A stretch of 64,000 nucleotides of DNA from JAWMQL01 sp033283165 (GTDB lineage Bacteria > Pseudomonadota > Gammaproteobacteria > Pseudomonadales > Halieaceae): positions 434,001 to 498,000 of the forward strand of contig JAWMQL010000002.1 in NCBI GenBank assembly GCA_033283165.1, in the 5' to 3' direction. The notes under the pieces were generated by a model. The model was given only the letters and a program-made list of their open reading frames with translations, was not told the DNA's origin and ran no database searches. Below are positions 42,008 through 50,453 of this stretch, piece by piece. How positions within the stretch are numbered: position 1 is the first letter of the stretch; every line of letters begins with the position of its first letter. The position numbers and the translations under genes were made by a program.

Positions 42008-43501
42008 TCAAGTGGTGCTGGTACGGCCTGCGTCGAACTGCCCTCCGGACAAGCGGTAGTCGCGGCCGCAGCACTCGTCGGCCAGCATGGTCTCGATCAC
42101 GTCGCCCGACTCACTGTAGGCCACGGTGCGGGCTCCGCCCGGCAGGTCAAACACCGCCACCGCCCGCCAGGGACTGTCGCCCTGGTAGAGCACGGTATAT
42201 CCAGCCACCGTGGCACTGCCCTCGTAGCCGGGCACCAGTTCACACAAGCGGCTGGACCGCCGCACCTCCTCGCTGACATCGGCAAACTGCCAGCCCTCGG
42301 AACCCGGGGTCGCGGACCACAGGGCACAGGCCTGCTTGGTGAGCATACCGCTGACACTGGTCACCAGGCCCAGCTCCTCCGGCTGCCCGCGCAATAGCTC
42401 GGCCATGCGCACGGTGGCCTGCAGTACGAAGTTATTCAGGGGCCCACCGCCAAAGGTCATGCCGCCGGTGACGGTCAGATCACCGGCGCTGGGGTCCATC
42501 CCGAACTCCTCCAGTTGCACCCGCACCGCCGAGGGGAAGCAGGAATAAAGTTCCTTCAGTCGGACATCCGCCAGCCGTACGCCCGCGAGTTCCGCAACCC
42601 GCCGGCCGGCGATGCGAAAACCGGGGCTGCCGCCCAGGTCGCCTCGCGCACTGACCACCGACATGAAATTGGATTCGGTCGCGGCCCGGGGAAAGAGCCA
42701 CTGGCTGCGGGGCACACCCAGCTCTTCCGCCACTGCCGCACTGCAGAACACCAGGCCGGCGGCCTGGTCCACGTTCCACTGGCTGTTGTGCCATTTGGCG
42801 TAGGGAAAGGCCAGCATCCGGTTCCGCGGCGAGGGCTCGCGAATCTCCGCCGCCGACATCACCTGCTCTGACCAGGCCTGCGGGTTGCTCGCGGCCACTT
42901 CGGAAAAGCGCGCGTACATGGCTGCTACCTGGTCGCGGTGAACCGCCACGGACAGCCCCTGGCGATAGCGCAGGGCACTGTCGATGATCGCGTAATAACC
43001 GACCGGCATGCCGAGGCCCGCGGCGGACTCCAGCTCCGACCACAGCTCGGCGTCGGGCAGCAGGGTTTCGTCGGGTTCGCAGTCCACCTGTTCGGTCTCC
43101 TGCACCTCGGCGCCGGCCCGGGCTGCGCACAGGGCCCGGTACTTGGCTTCGCCGCCACTGACCAGCACCACGTTGGCCTCGCCCGCGGCGATCTTTTCGC
43201 AGGCCCGGCTCATCAGGGACTGCTGCAGCACGCCGATCTCGCCCAGAACCGTACGAGCCCGGTCGGCACCCAATGCTGTCGCGAGCAAGCGGCCCGGGTC
43301 GCTGTAGGACCAGATACCCTTCGGTACCAGGATCTCATCCGCCCGCGCCAGCAGGCCGGCTGCCCCGGCGTCCCGTTCGGCCGCTCGCAAGGCCCGCTCC
43401 ATCAGGGCAACAGGTTCCAGGGCGGCGCTGTAGTCCGCGTGCTTTTGTTGCACAGCCGCCACCCCGACCAGAACCGGGGTGGCGGAGGACAGTTCAGCCA
43501 T
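42008..43501 (-). CDS. Thiolase-like protein, probable degenerate acetyl-CoA acetyltransferase, 497 aa
   Basis: Belongs to the thiolase superfamily (VLVSGGEAKY, LKELYSCFPSAV, TGGMTFGGGPLNNFVLQATV). The usual first catalytic Cys region reads LQQSLMSRACEKI with no Cys at the expected place, the His of the GHP motif is replaced (GGGP) and the C-terminal Cys-Gly block reads SVSGMLTK. SCP2-like and other atypical thiolases share some of this. An extra C-terminal segment of about 80 residues follows. It may bind or hydrolyse acyl-CoA without thiolysis. It overlaps the LLM gene upstream by 8 bases. Start ATG 43501. Confidence 0.75.
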   Translation of the reverse strand: MAELSSATPVLVGVAAVQQKHADYSAALEPVALMERALRAAERDAGAAGLLARADEILVPKGIWSYSDPGRLLATALGADRARTVLGEIGVLQQSLMSRACEKIAAGEANVVLVSGGEAKYRALCAARAGAEVQETEQVDCEPDETLLPDAELWSELESAAGLGMPVGYYAIIDSALRYRQGLSVAVHRDQVAAMYARFSEVAASNPQAWSEQVMSAAEIREPSPRNRMLAFPYAKWHNSQWNVDQAAGLVFCSAAVAEELGVPRSQWLFPRAATESNFMSVVSARGDLGGSPGFRIAGRRVAELAGVRLADVRLKELYSCFPSAVRVQLEEFGMDPSAGDLTVTGGMTFGGGPLNNFVLQATVRMAELLRGQPEELGLVTSVSGMLTKQACALWSATPGSEGWQFADVSEEVRRSSRLCELVPGYEGSATVAGYTVLYQGDSPWRAVAVFDLPGGARTVAYSESGDVIETMLADECCGRDYRLSGGQFDAGRTSTT

Positions 43502-44360
43502 CGATAAACTCACCGGCATACCACTTGAGCATGGCGATCTTTTCGTCCAGCGGCTTGTCCGGCTCCATTTGGTAGACATTGCGGAACGCGATGACGACGT
43601 CAGTCACACCGATGTCCTCCAGTTGCCGGATCCCGTCGCGGGTAAACGCGTCCTGGCCGGTGGTGAACACCCGGAACGGCCGGTCCAGGGTGCCGTACTC
43701 CTCCCGCAGCTGGTTGATCCGGCGGATATAGGCTGCCAGTTGCTCCATATCGGCGCCGGCGCACATCCAGCCGTCTCCCACCCGTGCGGCCCGCTGCAGG
43801 GCCGGTTCCGCGTGGCCGCCGATCAACAGCGGAGTGGGCTCGGTAGGTGCGGGGCACATCTTGTTGGCGGGCATCTTGATCAGTTCGCCGTCGTAGCCGA
43901 AGAACTCCCCGGTCTCCAGGCCGCGCAAGACGTCGATCTGCTCGTCGAAGCGCTTGCCGCGCTTCTCCCAGGGCACGCCGCACACGGCGAAGTCTTCCTC
44001 CCAGGGACTGATACCGATACCGAAATCGAAGCGGTTACCGGACAGTTGCTGGATACTCTGCACCTGCTTCGCGACTACCGCCACCTGCCGCACGGCCACC
44101 TTGTAGACAAAGGTGGCGAAGCGGATTCGCTCGGTGACCGCAGCCATGGCGGACACCGCGATCAGGCTCTCCAGGAACGGCACGCTCTCCAGGAATTCCC
44201 GGCTGCCATCCGCGTTATAGGGGTACTTGGAGCTGGCTTCCTGTGGATAGCAGATGCTGTCGGGGATGGTTATGCCATGGTAGCCCGCTTCTTCAGCCGC
44301 TTTTGCCAGTGGCAGGTAGTGGTTGGCCTCGCACATGCCAACCTGGTAACTGAATCTCAT
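43494..44360 (-). CDS. LLM class (F420/FMN-dependent) oxidoreductase, 288 aa
   Basis: A luciferase-like monooxygenase barrel. MRFSYQVGMCEANHYLPLAKAAEEAGYHGITIPDS is the family start, RFDFGIGISPWEEDF and TPLLIGGHAEPALQRAARVGDGWM the cofactor and substrate blocks. Such enzymes use F420H2 or FMNH2; F420 genes are not in the window. Start ATG 44360 follows GAGGA. It forms a coupled pair with the thiolase-like gene, suggesting a joint lipid or xenobiotic pathway. Confidence 0.87.
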   Translation of the reverse strand: MRFSYQVGMCEANHYLPLAKAAEEAGYHGITIPDSICYPQEASSKYPYNADGSREFLESVPFLESLIAVSAMAAVTERIRFATFVYKVAVRQVAVVAKQVQSIQQLSGNRFDFGIGISPWEEDFAVCGVPWEKRGKRFDEQIDVLRGLETGEFFGYDGELIKMPANKMCPAPTEPTPLLIGGHAEPALQRAARVGDGWMCAGADMEQLAAYIRRINQLREEYGTLDRPFRVFTTGQDAFTRDGIRQLEDIGVTDVVIAFRNVYQMEPDKPLDEKIAMLKWYAGEFIDG

Positions 44361-44543
44361 GATGGTCCTCCTGGATTGTCGCCGCCCCGGGGCCGCGGAA
44401 GAGGGCACTGTAGCGGGATTCGGACGGCGGGTCGCGCCGCGCTTGCATTTTTGCCCGCTCGGCCTCAAATACTGAACCCCCGATTCCAGCTCACCGTCCC
44501 GAGGCGGGATCATCGACTGAAAACACCCTACAATGGAGTCCTG

Positions 44544-45434
44544 ATGAACGACCAGACCGACCAGCTCAGCGGGGATTTCAGCCGCCGCTTTCTATTCGAA
44601 GAGGCCGATATTCGCGGTGAATTCGTCCGCCTGGACACGGCTTTTGCCGACATTCTCACCATCCACCAGTACCCCCCGGGGGTACGCAGGTTGCTGGGTG
44701 AATTCCTGGCAGCCGCCGTCCTGCTCAGTACGACATTGAAATTCGAGGGCAAACTGATCCTGCAGGCGCGCTCCAACGGCCAGGTGCCCCTGCTCATGGT
44801 GGAGTGCACCAGCGAGCTGGCAGTGCGGGGTATTGCCCGCGGAGCCCAGGAGGCGACCTCGGAGGAGTTCGCCCTGCTGTTGCCGGACGGGCAGCTGGCA
44901 ATCACCGTCGACCCACGGGGCGGCCAGCGCTACCAGGGTATCGTACCCCTGACCGGCGACACCCTGGCACACTGCCTGGACTCCTATTTTCTTCAATCAG
45001 AACAACTACATACACGCTTCTGGCTGGCCGCAGGGGAGCGTTGCGCTGCGGGTCTGCTGCTGCAGCAGTTGCCAACCCAGCTAACCCCCGACAGCGACGC
45101 CCGGGAGGCGCAATGGCAGCACCTGTGCACCCTGGCGGAGAGCGCCCGGCCAGAAGAGCTGCTGGAGCTGACCGCAGAGACCCTGCTGCGTCGCCTGTAT
45201 CACCAGGAGCAGGTGCGGCTGTTCCAGCCCGCGCCGGTGTGTTTCCGCTGCAGCTGTTCCCGGGCCCGCACCCTCGACGCCCTGTCCAACCTGGCGCCGT
45301 CGGAACTGGAAAGTATCCTGCAGGAACAGGGGACGGTGACCATGGATTGCGAGTTTTGTAACCAGCAATACCGCTTCCAGCGAGAAGACCTGCAGGGCCT
45401 GACCGGGGTGGATTCGGGCCAGACCCTGCACTGA
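44544..45434 (+). CDS. hslO: Redox-regulated chaperone Hsp33, 296 aa
   Basis: A cytoplasmic holdase switched on by oxidation. The zinc site is the C-terminal Cys-x-Cys (RCSCSRARTL) and Cys-x2-Cys (DCEFCNQQY). The N-terminal domain has RGEFVRLDTAF, HQYPPGVRRLLGEFLAAAVLL and VRGIA. ATG 44544 follows GGAG. hslO is often adjacent to pckA in gammaproteobacteria, as here. Confidence 0.95.
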   Translation: MNDQTDQLSGDFSRRFLFEEADIRGEFVRLDTAFADILTIHQYPPGVRRLLGEFLAAAVLLSTTLKFEGKLILQARSNGQVPLLMVECTSELAVRGIARGAQEATSEEFALLLPDGQLAITVDPRGGQRYQGIVPLTGDTLAHCLDSYFLQSEQLHTRFWLAAGERCAAGLLLQQLPTQLTPDSDAREAQWQHLCTLAESARPEELLELTAETLLRRLYHQEQVRLFQPAPVCFRCSCSRARTLDALSNLAPSELESILQEQGTVTMDCEFCNQQYRFQREDLQGLTGVDSGQTLH

Positions 45435-45584
45435 CGGGCGCAGCTACCGTTATTGGGCTATTTTTAACCAGCTGATTTCGCATCCGGGGGTTGTTTCTGA
45501 CATAATGACGCGCCCTCGCCGGACCACAAAAAGGGTGGCCGGGCAGCCGCAAGACGCAAGACCTGAAAACAGACAGGAAGCAAC

Positions 45585-47141
45585 ATGACCGCAGATATCC
45601 AGACCACCCGGGAATACGTCGACCTGGGTTCCTCCCAATTGATTGAAGAGTCCCTGAAACGGGGTGAGGGCATACTGTCTGATACCGGTGCCCTGCTGGT
45701 CACCACCGGCAAACGCACCGGCCGCTCACCGGCTGACCGTTACACCGTGAAAGAGCCCAGCACCGAGGACGCCATCGACTGGGGCAGCGTCAACCGCCCC
45801 TTTGACAGTGACCGGTTTGACGCCCTGTGGGACAGGGTCGAGTCTTACCTGGCCGAACGCGACCGGTTTGTGTCACACCTGCACGTGGGCGAGCACTCAG
45901 ACCACTACCTGCCGGTCAAGGTCACGACCGAGACCGCCTGGCAGGGCCTGTTCGGGCGCAATATGTTTATCCGCCCGGCGCAGTACAATACCGGCCGCAA
46001 GCCGGAGTGGAATATTCTCAACGTGGCCAGCTTCGTGTGCGACCCGGAGCGCGACGGTACCAATTCCGACGGTGTGGTGATCGTCAATTTTGCCCAGCGC
46101 AAGGTCTTGCTGGCAGGCATGCGCTATGCCGGGGAAATGAAGAAGTCCATGTTCGCAGTGCAGAATTTCCTGCTGCCGGAAAAGGATGTCATGCCCATGC
46201 ACTGCTCTGCCAACGTCGGCGAGGAAGGCGACACCACCCTGTTTTTCGGCCTGTCGGGCACCGGCAAGACCACGTTGTCTGCGGATCCCGAGCGCTACCT
46301 GATCGGCGACGACGAGCACGGCTGGGCCAAGGGTTCAGTGTTCAACCTGGAAGGCGGCTGTTATGCCAAGACCATCGATCTCAGCCGCAAGAACGAACCC
46401 GTCATCTGGGACGCGATCCGTTTCGGCGCCATCATCGAAAACGTGGTCCTGGACGAGACCCGCCACGCGGACTACTCCGATACCAGCCTCACCGAAAACG
46501 GCCGCTGCTGCTATCCCCTGGAGCACGTGGAAAAGCGCACCGAGAGCAACGCCGGCGGCGAACCCAAATGCGTTATCTTCCTGACCTGCGATGTCTCGGG
46601 CGTACTGCCGCCGGTTTCCATCCTGTCCAAGGAAGCGGCCGCCTACCATTTCCTGAGCGGTTACACGGCCCGGGTCGGCTCCACCGAGCTGGGGGCAGAG
46701 GCTGGCATCAACCCGACCTTCTCAACCTGTTTCGGTGCGCCCTTCATGCCGCGACCGGCGTCTGAATACGCCGAGCTGCTGATGAAACGCATCGAGGACT
46801 TTGGCAGCCAGGTATACCTGATCAATACCGGCTGGACCGGCGGCTCGGGCGCTCCCGGAGGCAGCGGCGCGCGCTTCCCGATCCCGGTCACCCGGGCTGT
46901 GGTGGCCGCTGCCCAGAGTGGCGCCCTGCTGAACGCACCCACCGGGCACCTGGATATACTGAACCTGGACTTCCCGACGGAGATACCCGGGGTCGACCCG
47001 AGTTACGTGAATCCACGCACGAGCTGGGGTGACACGAGCGCCTACGACGAGCAGGCCAGGAAACTGGCCGGCCTGTTCCAGGACAACATCGTCAAATTCA
47101 GTCCTTCCGAAGCCATCCTGGCCGCCGGGCCCAGGGGCTAG
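45585..47141 (+). CDS. pckA: Phosphoenolpyruvate carboxykinase (ATP), 518 aa
   Basis: Catalyses oxaloacetate + ATP to PEP, CO2 and ADP, the first step of gluconeogenesis. The P-loop GLSGTGKTTLS, the preceding FGLSG, RTGRSPADRY near the N-terminus, and the metal site in DDEHGW are all present. The adenine-binding end (TGGSGAPGGSGARFPI) is typical of the ATP-type. Length is near the family's 520-540. AGGAAGCAAC precedes the ATG. Confidence 0.97.
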   Translation: MTADIQTTREYVDLGSSQLIEESLKRGEGILSDTGALLVTTGKRTGRSPADRYTVKEPSTEDAIDWGSVNRPFDSDRFDALWDRVESYLAERDRFVSHLHVGEHSDHYLPVKVTTETAWQGLFGRNMFIRPAQYNTGRKPEWNILNVASFVCDPERDGTNSDGVVIVNFAQRKVLLAGMRYAGEMKKSMFAVQNFLLPEKDVMPMHCSANVGEEGDTTLFFGLSGTGKTTLSADPERYLIGDDEHGWAKGSVFNLEGGCYAKTIDLSRKNEPVIWDAIRFGAIIENVVLDETRHADYSDTSLTENGRCCYPLEHVEKRTESNAGGEPKCVIFLTCDVSGVLPPVSILSKEAAAYHFLSGYTARVGSTELGAEAGINPTFSTCFGAPFMPRPASEYAELLMKRIEDFGSQVYLINTGWTGGSGAPGGSGARFPIPVTRAVVAAAQSGALLNAPTGHLDILNLDFPTEIPGVDPSYVNPRTSWGDTSAYDEQARKLAGLFQDNIVKFSPSEAILAAGPRG

Positions 47142-47158
47142 GCACCCCGGTCTCCAGC

Positions 47159-47563
47159 CTAGCGGCGCCAGCCGGGATACTGCGGCTGGTCCGCCGGCAC
47201 GTGCACCCAGGGTAATTTGTCCTGTACCCAGAGATGATCCCGCGGAAACTCCGGCAGGGGATCCGTCAACGTGGCCAGTGCAACGTCGATCTCTTCGGGT
47301 CGCGGGCCGTGAGCGTAAGTCAGGCTGGTACCACAGTCTGCGCAGAACCCCCGGGTGACCCCCTGGGAGGAGTGCACGAAACGCAGGTCTCCGGCAACCA
47401 GGTTGAAATCCGCCAGCTGCACGCTGCCCCAGGCCACCGGGGTGGCTCCCGCCGCCAGGCGACAGCTGGTGCAATGGCAGAAACACAGGCTGAGCAACTC
47501 TCCCTCCAGCCGGTATCGGACCCCTCCGCAGAGACAGCGTCCCCTGAGCGCCTGCTGTTGCAT
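47159..47563 (-). CDS. GFA-family (CENP-V/S-glutathione-type) zinc-binding protein, 134 aa
   Basis: The GFA domain has Cys in GRCLCGGVRY, LCFCHCTSCRL and FCADCGTSLTY, the zinc ligands of the glutathione-dependent formaldehyde-activating fold. The reaction in most members is unproven. ATG 47563 follows a very strong GGAGGAGGG; the frame is open to 47590. Convergent with pckA (17-base gap). Confidence 0.88.
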   Translation of the reverse strand: MQQQALRGRCLCGGVRYRLEGELLSLCFCHCTSCRLAAGATPVAWGSVQLADFNLVAGDLRFVHSSQGVTRGFCADCGTSLTYAHGPRPEEIDVALATLTDPLPEFPRDHLWVQDKLPWVHVPADQPQYPGWRR

Positions 47564-47619
47564 AACCCTCCTCCCGTTGCGGTCCTGCACAGAGTATAGT
47601 CCGCCCTGACCGGCCTCGC

Positions 47620-47720
47620 AGAAAGTATTTTTACTATATAAATCAACAAGCTATAAAATTATTAAAAATACCTTCCCATTAGTAGGATTATTCTAATTTT
47701 TTCCCGTAGTTTGGTATTCA
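47620..47720. other. AT-rich promoter region ahead of the phasin-like gene
   Basis: About 100 bases, 47620-47720, are strongly AT-rich in GC-rich surroundings and contain several -10-like runs (TATATAAAT near 47636, TATAAA at 47652). An ATTAG...CTAAT pair (47679-47697) is present. This probably holds the main promoter and perhaps regulator sites of the phasin-like gene, but I cannot choose one promoter by eye. Confidence 0.5.
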
Positions 47721-47766
47721 CCCACTGGGGATTAACCCCGGGAATTGAAACCAAAGGAGTTTGAAC

Positions 47767-48267
47767 ATGGCTGAAGCAACCGAGAAAGCTGCCCCCAAGA
47801 CCAAGCCCGCTGCCAAGCGCAAGCCGGCCGCCAAGAAAGCCGCCGCCAAAAAGACCGCAGCGCGCAAGCCCGCGGCCCGCAAGGCTGCACCCAAGAAGAC
47901 TGCACGCAAGTCCTCGCCTGATTTCGCCAAGCGCGCCCAGGAAGCCGGTCGCAAGGCGTTCCTGGCCAGCCTCGGCTTCTACGGCAAGGCCTTCGACCAG
48001 GTTGAAGAGCAGTACTCCAGCCTGCAGGAAGAGCTGGAAGCCCGTCGCAAGAAGGCTGACAAGCTGTACAACGAACTGGTCAAGCGCGGCGAGAAAGTCG
48101 AGAAGCAGGCCAAGAAAGCAGTGGAAGACATTGAACTGCCGAAATTCGAGCTGGACAGCCTGACCGATCGCAAGAAGCTGGAAGAGCAACTGGACAAGGC
48201 CAAGGCCCGTTTTGAAGAACTGCGCGATGAATTCAAGGATTCGCTGGGTCTGAAAAGCGCCGCCTGA
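47767..48267 (+). CDS. Phasin-like PHA granule protein with N-terminal histone-H1-like tail, 166 aa
   Basis: Residues 1-50 are Lys/Ala/Pro-rich in KPAAKKAA- and KKTAARKP-type repeats like AlgP, PhaF and histone H1 tails, expected to bind DNA. From about residue 52 a long amphipathic coiled coil follows (FAKRAQEAGRKAFLASLGFYGKAFDQVEEQYSSLQEELEARR), which resembles phasins that coat polyhydroxyalkanoate granules. AAGGAG lies 7 bases before ATG 47767. A strong terminator follows. Acting as a granule-nucleoid linker is inferred from PhaF. Confidence 0.78.
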   Translation: MAEATEKAAPKTKPAAKRKPAAKKAAAKKTAARKPAARKAAPKKTARKSSPDFAKRAQEAGRKAFLASLGFYGKAFDQVEEQYSSLQEELEARRKKADKLYNELVKRGEKVEKQAKKAVEDIELPKFELDSLTDRKKLEEQLDKAKARFEELRDEFKDSLGLKSAA

Positions 48268-48308
48268 TTCCATCCAGGTCACTTATCCCCGCCTTCGGGG
48301 AACTTTTG

Positions 48309-48335
48309 AGGGGTCACTTTGTGGCCCCTTTTTTT
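48309..48335 (+). terminator. Intrinsic terminator after the first phasin-like gene
   Basis: AGGGGTCAC (48309-48317) pairs with GTGGCCCCT (48321-48329, one T-G wobble) around TTT, followed by a run of seven T. A textbook Rho-independent terminator. Confidence 0.92.
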
Positions 48336-48368
48336 ATGTCCATGGATGGCGGCAGCGACGCATGAATT

Positions 48369-48421
48369 TCGGGGACAGTTCACTTTATTTCCCTGCCGGA
48401 AATAAAGTGAACTGTCCCCGA
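48369..48421. repeat. Perfect palindrome with 24-bp arms, REP/RAYT-like element
   Basis: Arms 48369-48392 and 48398-48421 are exact reverse complements around CTGCC. Each arm contains CGGGGACAGTTCACTTTATT. The GGGGACAGTTCACTTTATTT motif is one I associate with palindromes dispersed beside REP-associated (IS200-like) tyrosine transposase genes in gammaproteobacteria. No transposase is near, so this is a solitary element between two phasin genes. It is the only copy in the window. Confidence 0.75.
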
Positions 48422-48528
48422 TTTTTGAAAGCGACCCGTGGCAGTAGCGACGCCATCCGGCTTTCTGGTTTAATGGTCGGCCCCGCGATGGCCGGGCCCC
48501 ATAACATGCAAAAACGGAGGGTGAGCGG

Positions 48529-49044
48529 ATGAGCGACGACAAGAGCAAGGTGACCGACAAGGCGAGTGAAATCGCCAAGAACATCTGGCTGGCGGGTGTG
48601 GGCGCCTACGGCAGGGCCGTGGACGAGGCCCAGGACCGGCTTGAGAAGGCCGGCGTCGAGACCCCCAAGTTGTTCAAAGATCTGGTCAAGGCCGGCGCCA
48701 AGCTGGAAGAGGAGGCCCGCGAAGCGCTGAGCCCAACCGCCGCCCGCAACTCGGTGGAAGAACGCATCAACAAGGTGCGGGAAAATTTTCATTTACAGCG
48801 ACCCGTTCGCGGCGAGGACCTGCTCGTACTGCACGAGAAAATCGACCTGCTGTCGCAGAAAATCGATATTCTCGCCAACGCCCTGACTGAACAGGGTGTG
48901 CTGAAAGTTCCAGCGGCGAAGAAAAAAGCCCCGGCCAGGAAAAAGACGGCCGCGAAGAAGGCAGCCCGAAAGGCACCGGCCCGCAAGAAAGCAACGACCA
49001 CCGGTAGAGGCGCCGACCGCAATACCACAGCCGGCAAACGCTGA
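48529..49044 (+). CDS. PhaF/PhaI-like phasin with C-terminal histone-H1-like tail, 171 aa
   Basis: Residues 1 to about 80 form the phasin helix (KASEIAKNIWLAGVGAYGRAVDEAQDRLEKAG, KLFKDLVKAGAKLEEEA). Then VLHEKIDLLSQKIDILANAL is a heptad-type segment, and the last 50 residues are Lys/Ala/Arg-rich (AKKKAPARKK). This order matches PhaF, which binds PHA granules and DNA and helps distribute granules at division. The phaD-like gene follows after 18 bases. GGAGG lies 8 bases before ATG 48529. Confidence 0.85.
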   Translation: MSDDKSKVTDKASEIAKNIWLAGVGAYGRAVDEAQDRLEKAGVETPKLFKDLVKAGAKLEEEAREALSPTAARNSVEERINKVRENFHLQRPVRGEDLLVLHEKIDLLSQKIDILANALTEQGVLKVPAAKKKAPARKKTAAKKAARKAPARKKATTTGRGADRNTTAGKR

Positions 49045-49062
49045 GTTTCCGCCTGGCTATTG

Positions 49063-49722
49063 ATGAAGACGCGGGACCGGATTCTGGTCACAAGCCTTGC
49101 CCTGTTCAACGAGGAAGGTGAGGCCCACACCACTACCATCGATATCGCCAATGAGCTGGATATCAGCCCGGGTAACCTGTACTACCATTTCAAGGGCAAG
49201 GACCAGATCATCGCCGAACTGTTTCACCAGTACGAGCTGGCCCTGTCGGACACCCTGACGGCGCCCATCGAGCAACCGCTGGGCGGCGAACAGGGCAAGA
49301 TAGAGGACAACTGGTATTACCTGTACGTGGTCATGGAGGAGATGTACCAGTACCGCTTCCTGTACCACAACCTGGATGACATCCTGCAGCGCTACCCGCC
49401 CATTCACCGGGGTTTCAAACGCCTGATACAGATGAAACGAGCCGCCCTCTACGCCATTTGCACAACCCTGCTGCAGCGCTCGGTGATCGAGGTGAAGGAA
49501 CAACGGCTGGTCGGCCTGGTAGACAACATGACCCTGGTTCTCAGTTTCTGGCTCAACTACGACCAGCTGCTGCACGACGGGCGCGACCCCCAGGTCACGA
49601 TCCACCAGGGAGTGCTGCAGTTACTGACCATGATCGCGCCCTACCTGGGTGACGAGCAATTGGCTTTCTACCGCGACTGTGAGTCGATCTATAGCAGTAT
49701 GCTGGAGAATGCCGAAAAGTGA
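49063..49722 (+). CDS. phaD: PhaD-like TetR-family regulator, 219 aa
   Basis: MKTRDRILVTSLALFNEEGEAHTTTIDIANELDISPGNLYYHFKGKDQI reproduces the Pseudomonas PhaD N-terminus, including SPGNLYYHF. The C-terminal effector domain includes YQYRFLYHNLDDIL. PhaD activates pha genes in pseudomonads, with an acyl-CoA as likely ligand. ATG 49063 is chosen over TTG 49060. Located directly after the PhaF-like gene as in pseudomonads, though no phaC synthase is present in this window. Confidence 0.85.
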   Translation: MKTRDRILVTSLALFNEEGEAHTTTIDIANELDISPGNLYYHFKGKDQIIAELFHQYELALSDTLTAPIEQPLGGEQGKIEDNWYYLYVVMEEMYQYRFLYHNLDDILQRYPPIHRGFKRLIQMKRAALYAICTTLLQRSVIEVKEQRLVGLVDNMTLVLSFWLNYDQLLHDGRDPQVTIHQGVLQLLTMIAPYLGDEQLAFYRDCESIYSSMLENAEK

Positions 49723-49758
49723 TGATTACCCGGTAACGACCCGCCGGCGCCCCTGGAC

Positions 49759-50406
49759 TTAAGCCGGTTTTAGCAACAGCAGGGCATCTGCGGCAAGGCA
49801 CTCAAGCCGGGCGTCCTGTTGCGCAGCCCACCACGCCCAGGTATCGCGGCTGAAAAAACACACGTGGGTGGGGTCGTTCTTGTAGTGCCACCGGGCGAAC
49901 GCCTCCCGGTCCAGTACCAGCTTGGTCATCACGCCCAGCACACCCCCGGGTCGCAACAGCCGCCACAGGCGCTGCAGTTCCGCCCCGGGGCGGTGCAGGT
50001 GCTCGACCACCTCGGTCGCGGTAATGAAGTCGTAGCGGGCGGACAGCGGCGCCGGGTCGGGGGCGAAGAACGGGTCGTACAGGGCCACCTGCAGGCCCTG
50101 TTCACGCAGCATGGCCGCCAGCGCCGGACCCGGTCCGCAGCCAAAATCCAGGCCGCTGGCGCCGGCTGGCAGGCGATTCAGCAGTGGCTCGGCCAGGCGG
50201 CCCAGGAAACGGCGGTATCCGGGGTCCGTAACCTCGTTGCGATGCAGTTCATATTCAGCCCGCTCCGCCGCGGCATCCGGGTAATATTCCCGGGGTACGA
50301 ACACCAGCCGGCAGGTGGCACAGCGCCGGTAAGGCCGGCGCCGGTCGCGATGGAACTCAGCGTGGTCGCGGGAGTCGCACAGGGGACAGTGCGAAGTGGC
50401 GCTCAT
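49759..50406 (-). CDS. Class I SAM-dependent methyltransferase with N-terminal zinc-finger, 215 aa
   Basis: The N-terminus CPLCDSRD...RCATCRLVFVPREYY has a Cys4 zinc-finger-like knuckle as in some methyltransferases of lipid or tRNA-related type. The SAM site reads LDFGCGPGPALAAML, then ATEVVEHLHRPG and LLRPGGVLGVMTKL. Substrate unknown. Divergent from the peroxiredoxin gene (47-base gap). Confidence 0.83.
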   Translation of the reverse strand: MSATSHCPLCDSRDHAEFHRDRRRPYRRCATCRLVFVPREYYPDAAAERAEYELHRNEVTDPGYRRFLGRLAEPLLNRLPAGASGLDFGCGPGPALAAMLREQGLQVALYDPFFAPDPAPLSARYDFITATEVVEHLHRPGAELQRLWRLLRPGGVLGVMTKLVLDREAFARWHYKNDPTHVCFFSRDTWAWWAAQQDARLECLAADALLLLKPA

Positions 50407-50453
50407 CTGCTACTATTTCCTCTTGACCCAAACCACTTCACAAGGAGACACCC

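Noticed and set aside
43479..45434. 651-codon open frame that would fuse Hsp33 to an N-terminal extension
   Set aside because: The extension is antisense to the LLM gene; Hsp33 starts at ATG 44544 with a ribosome-binding site and a normal N-terminus.
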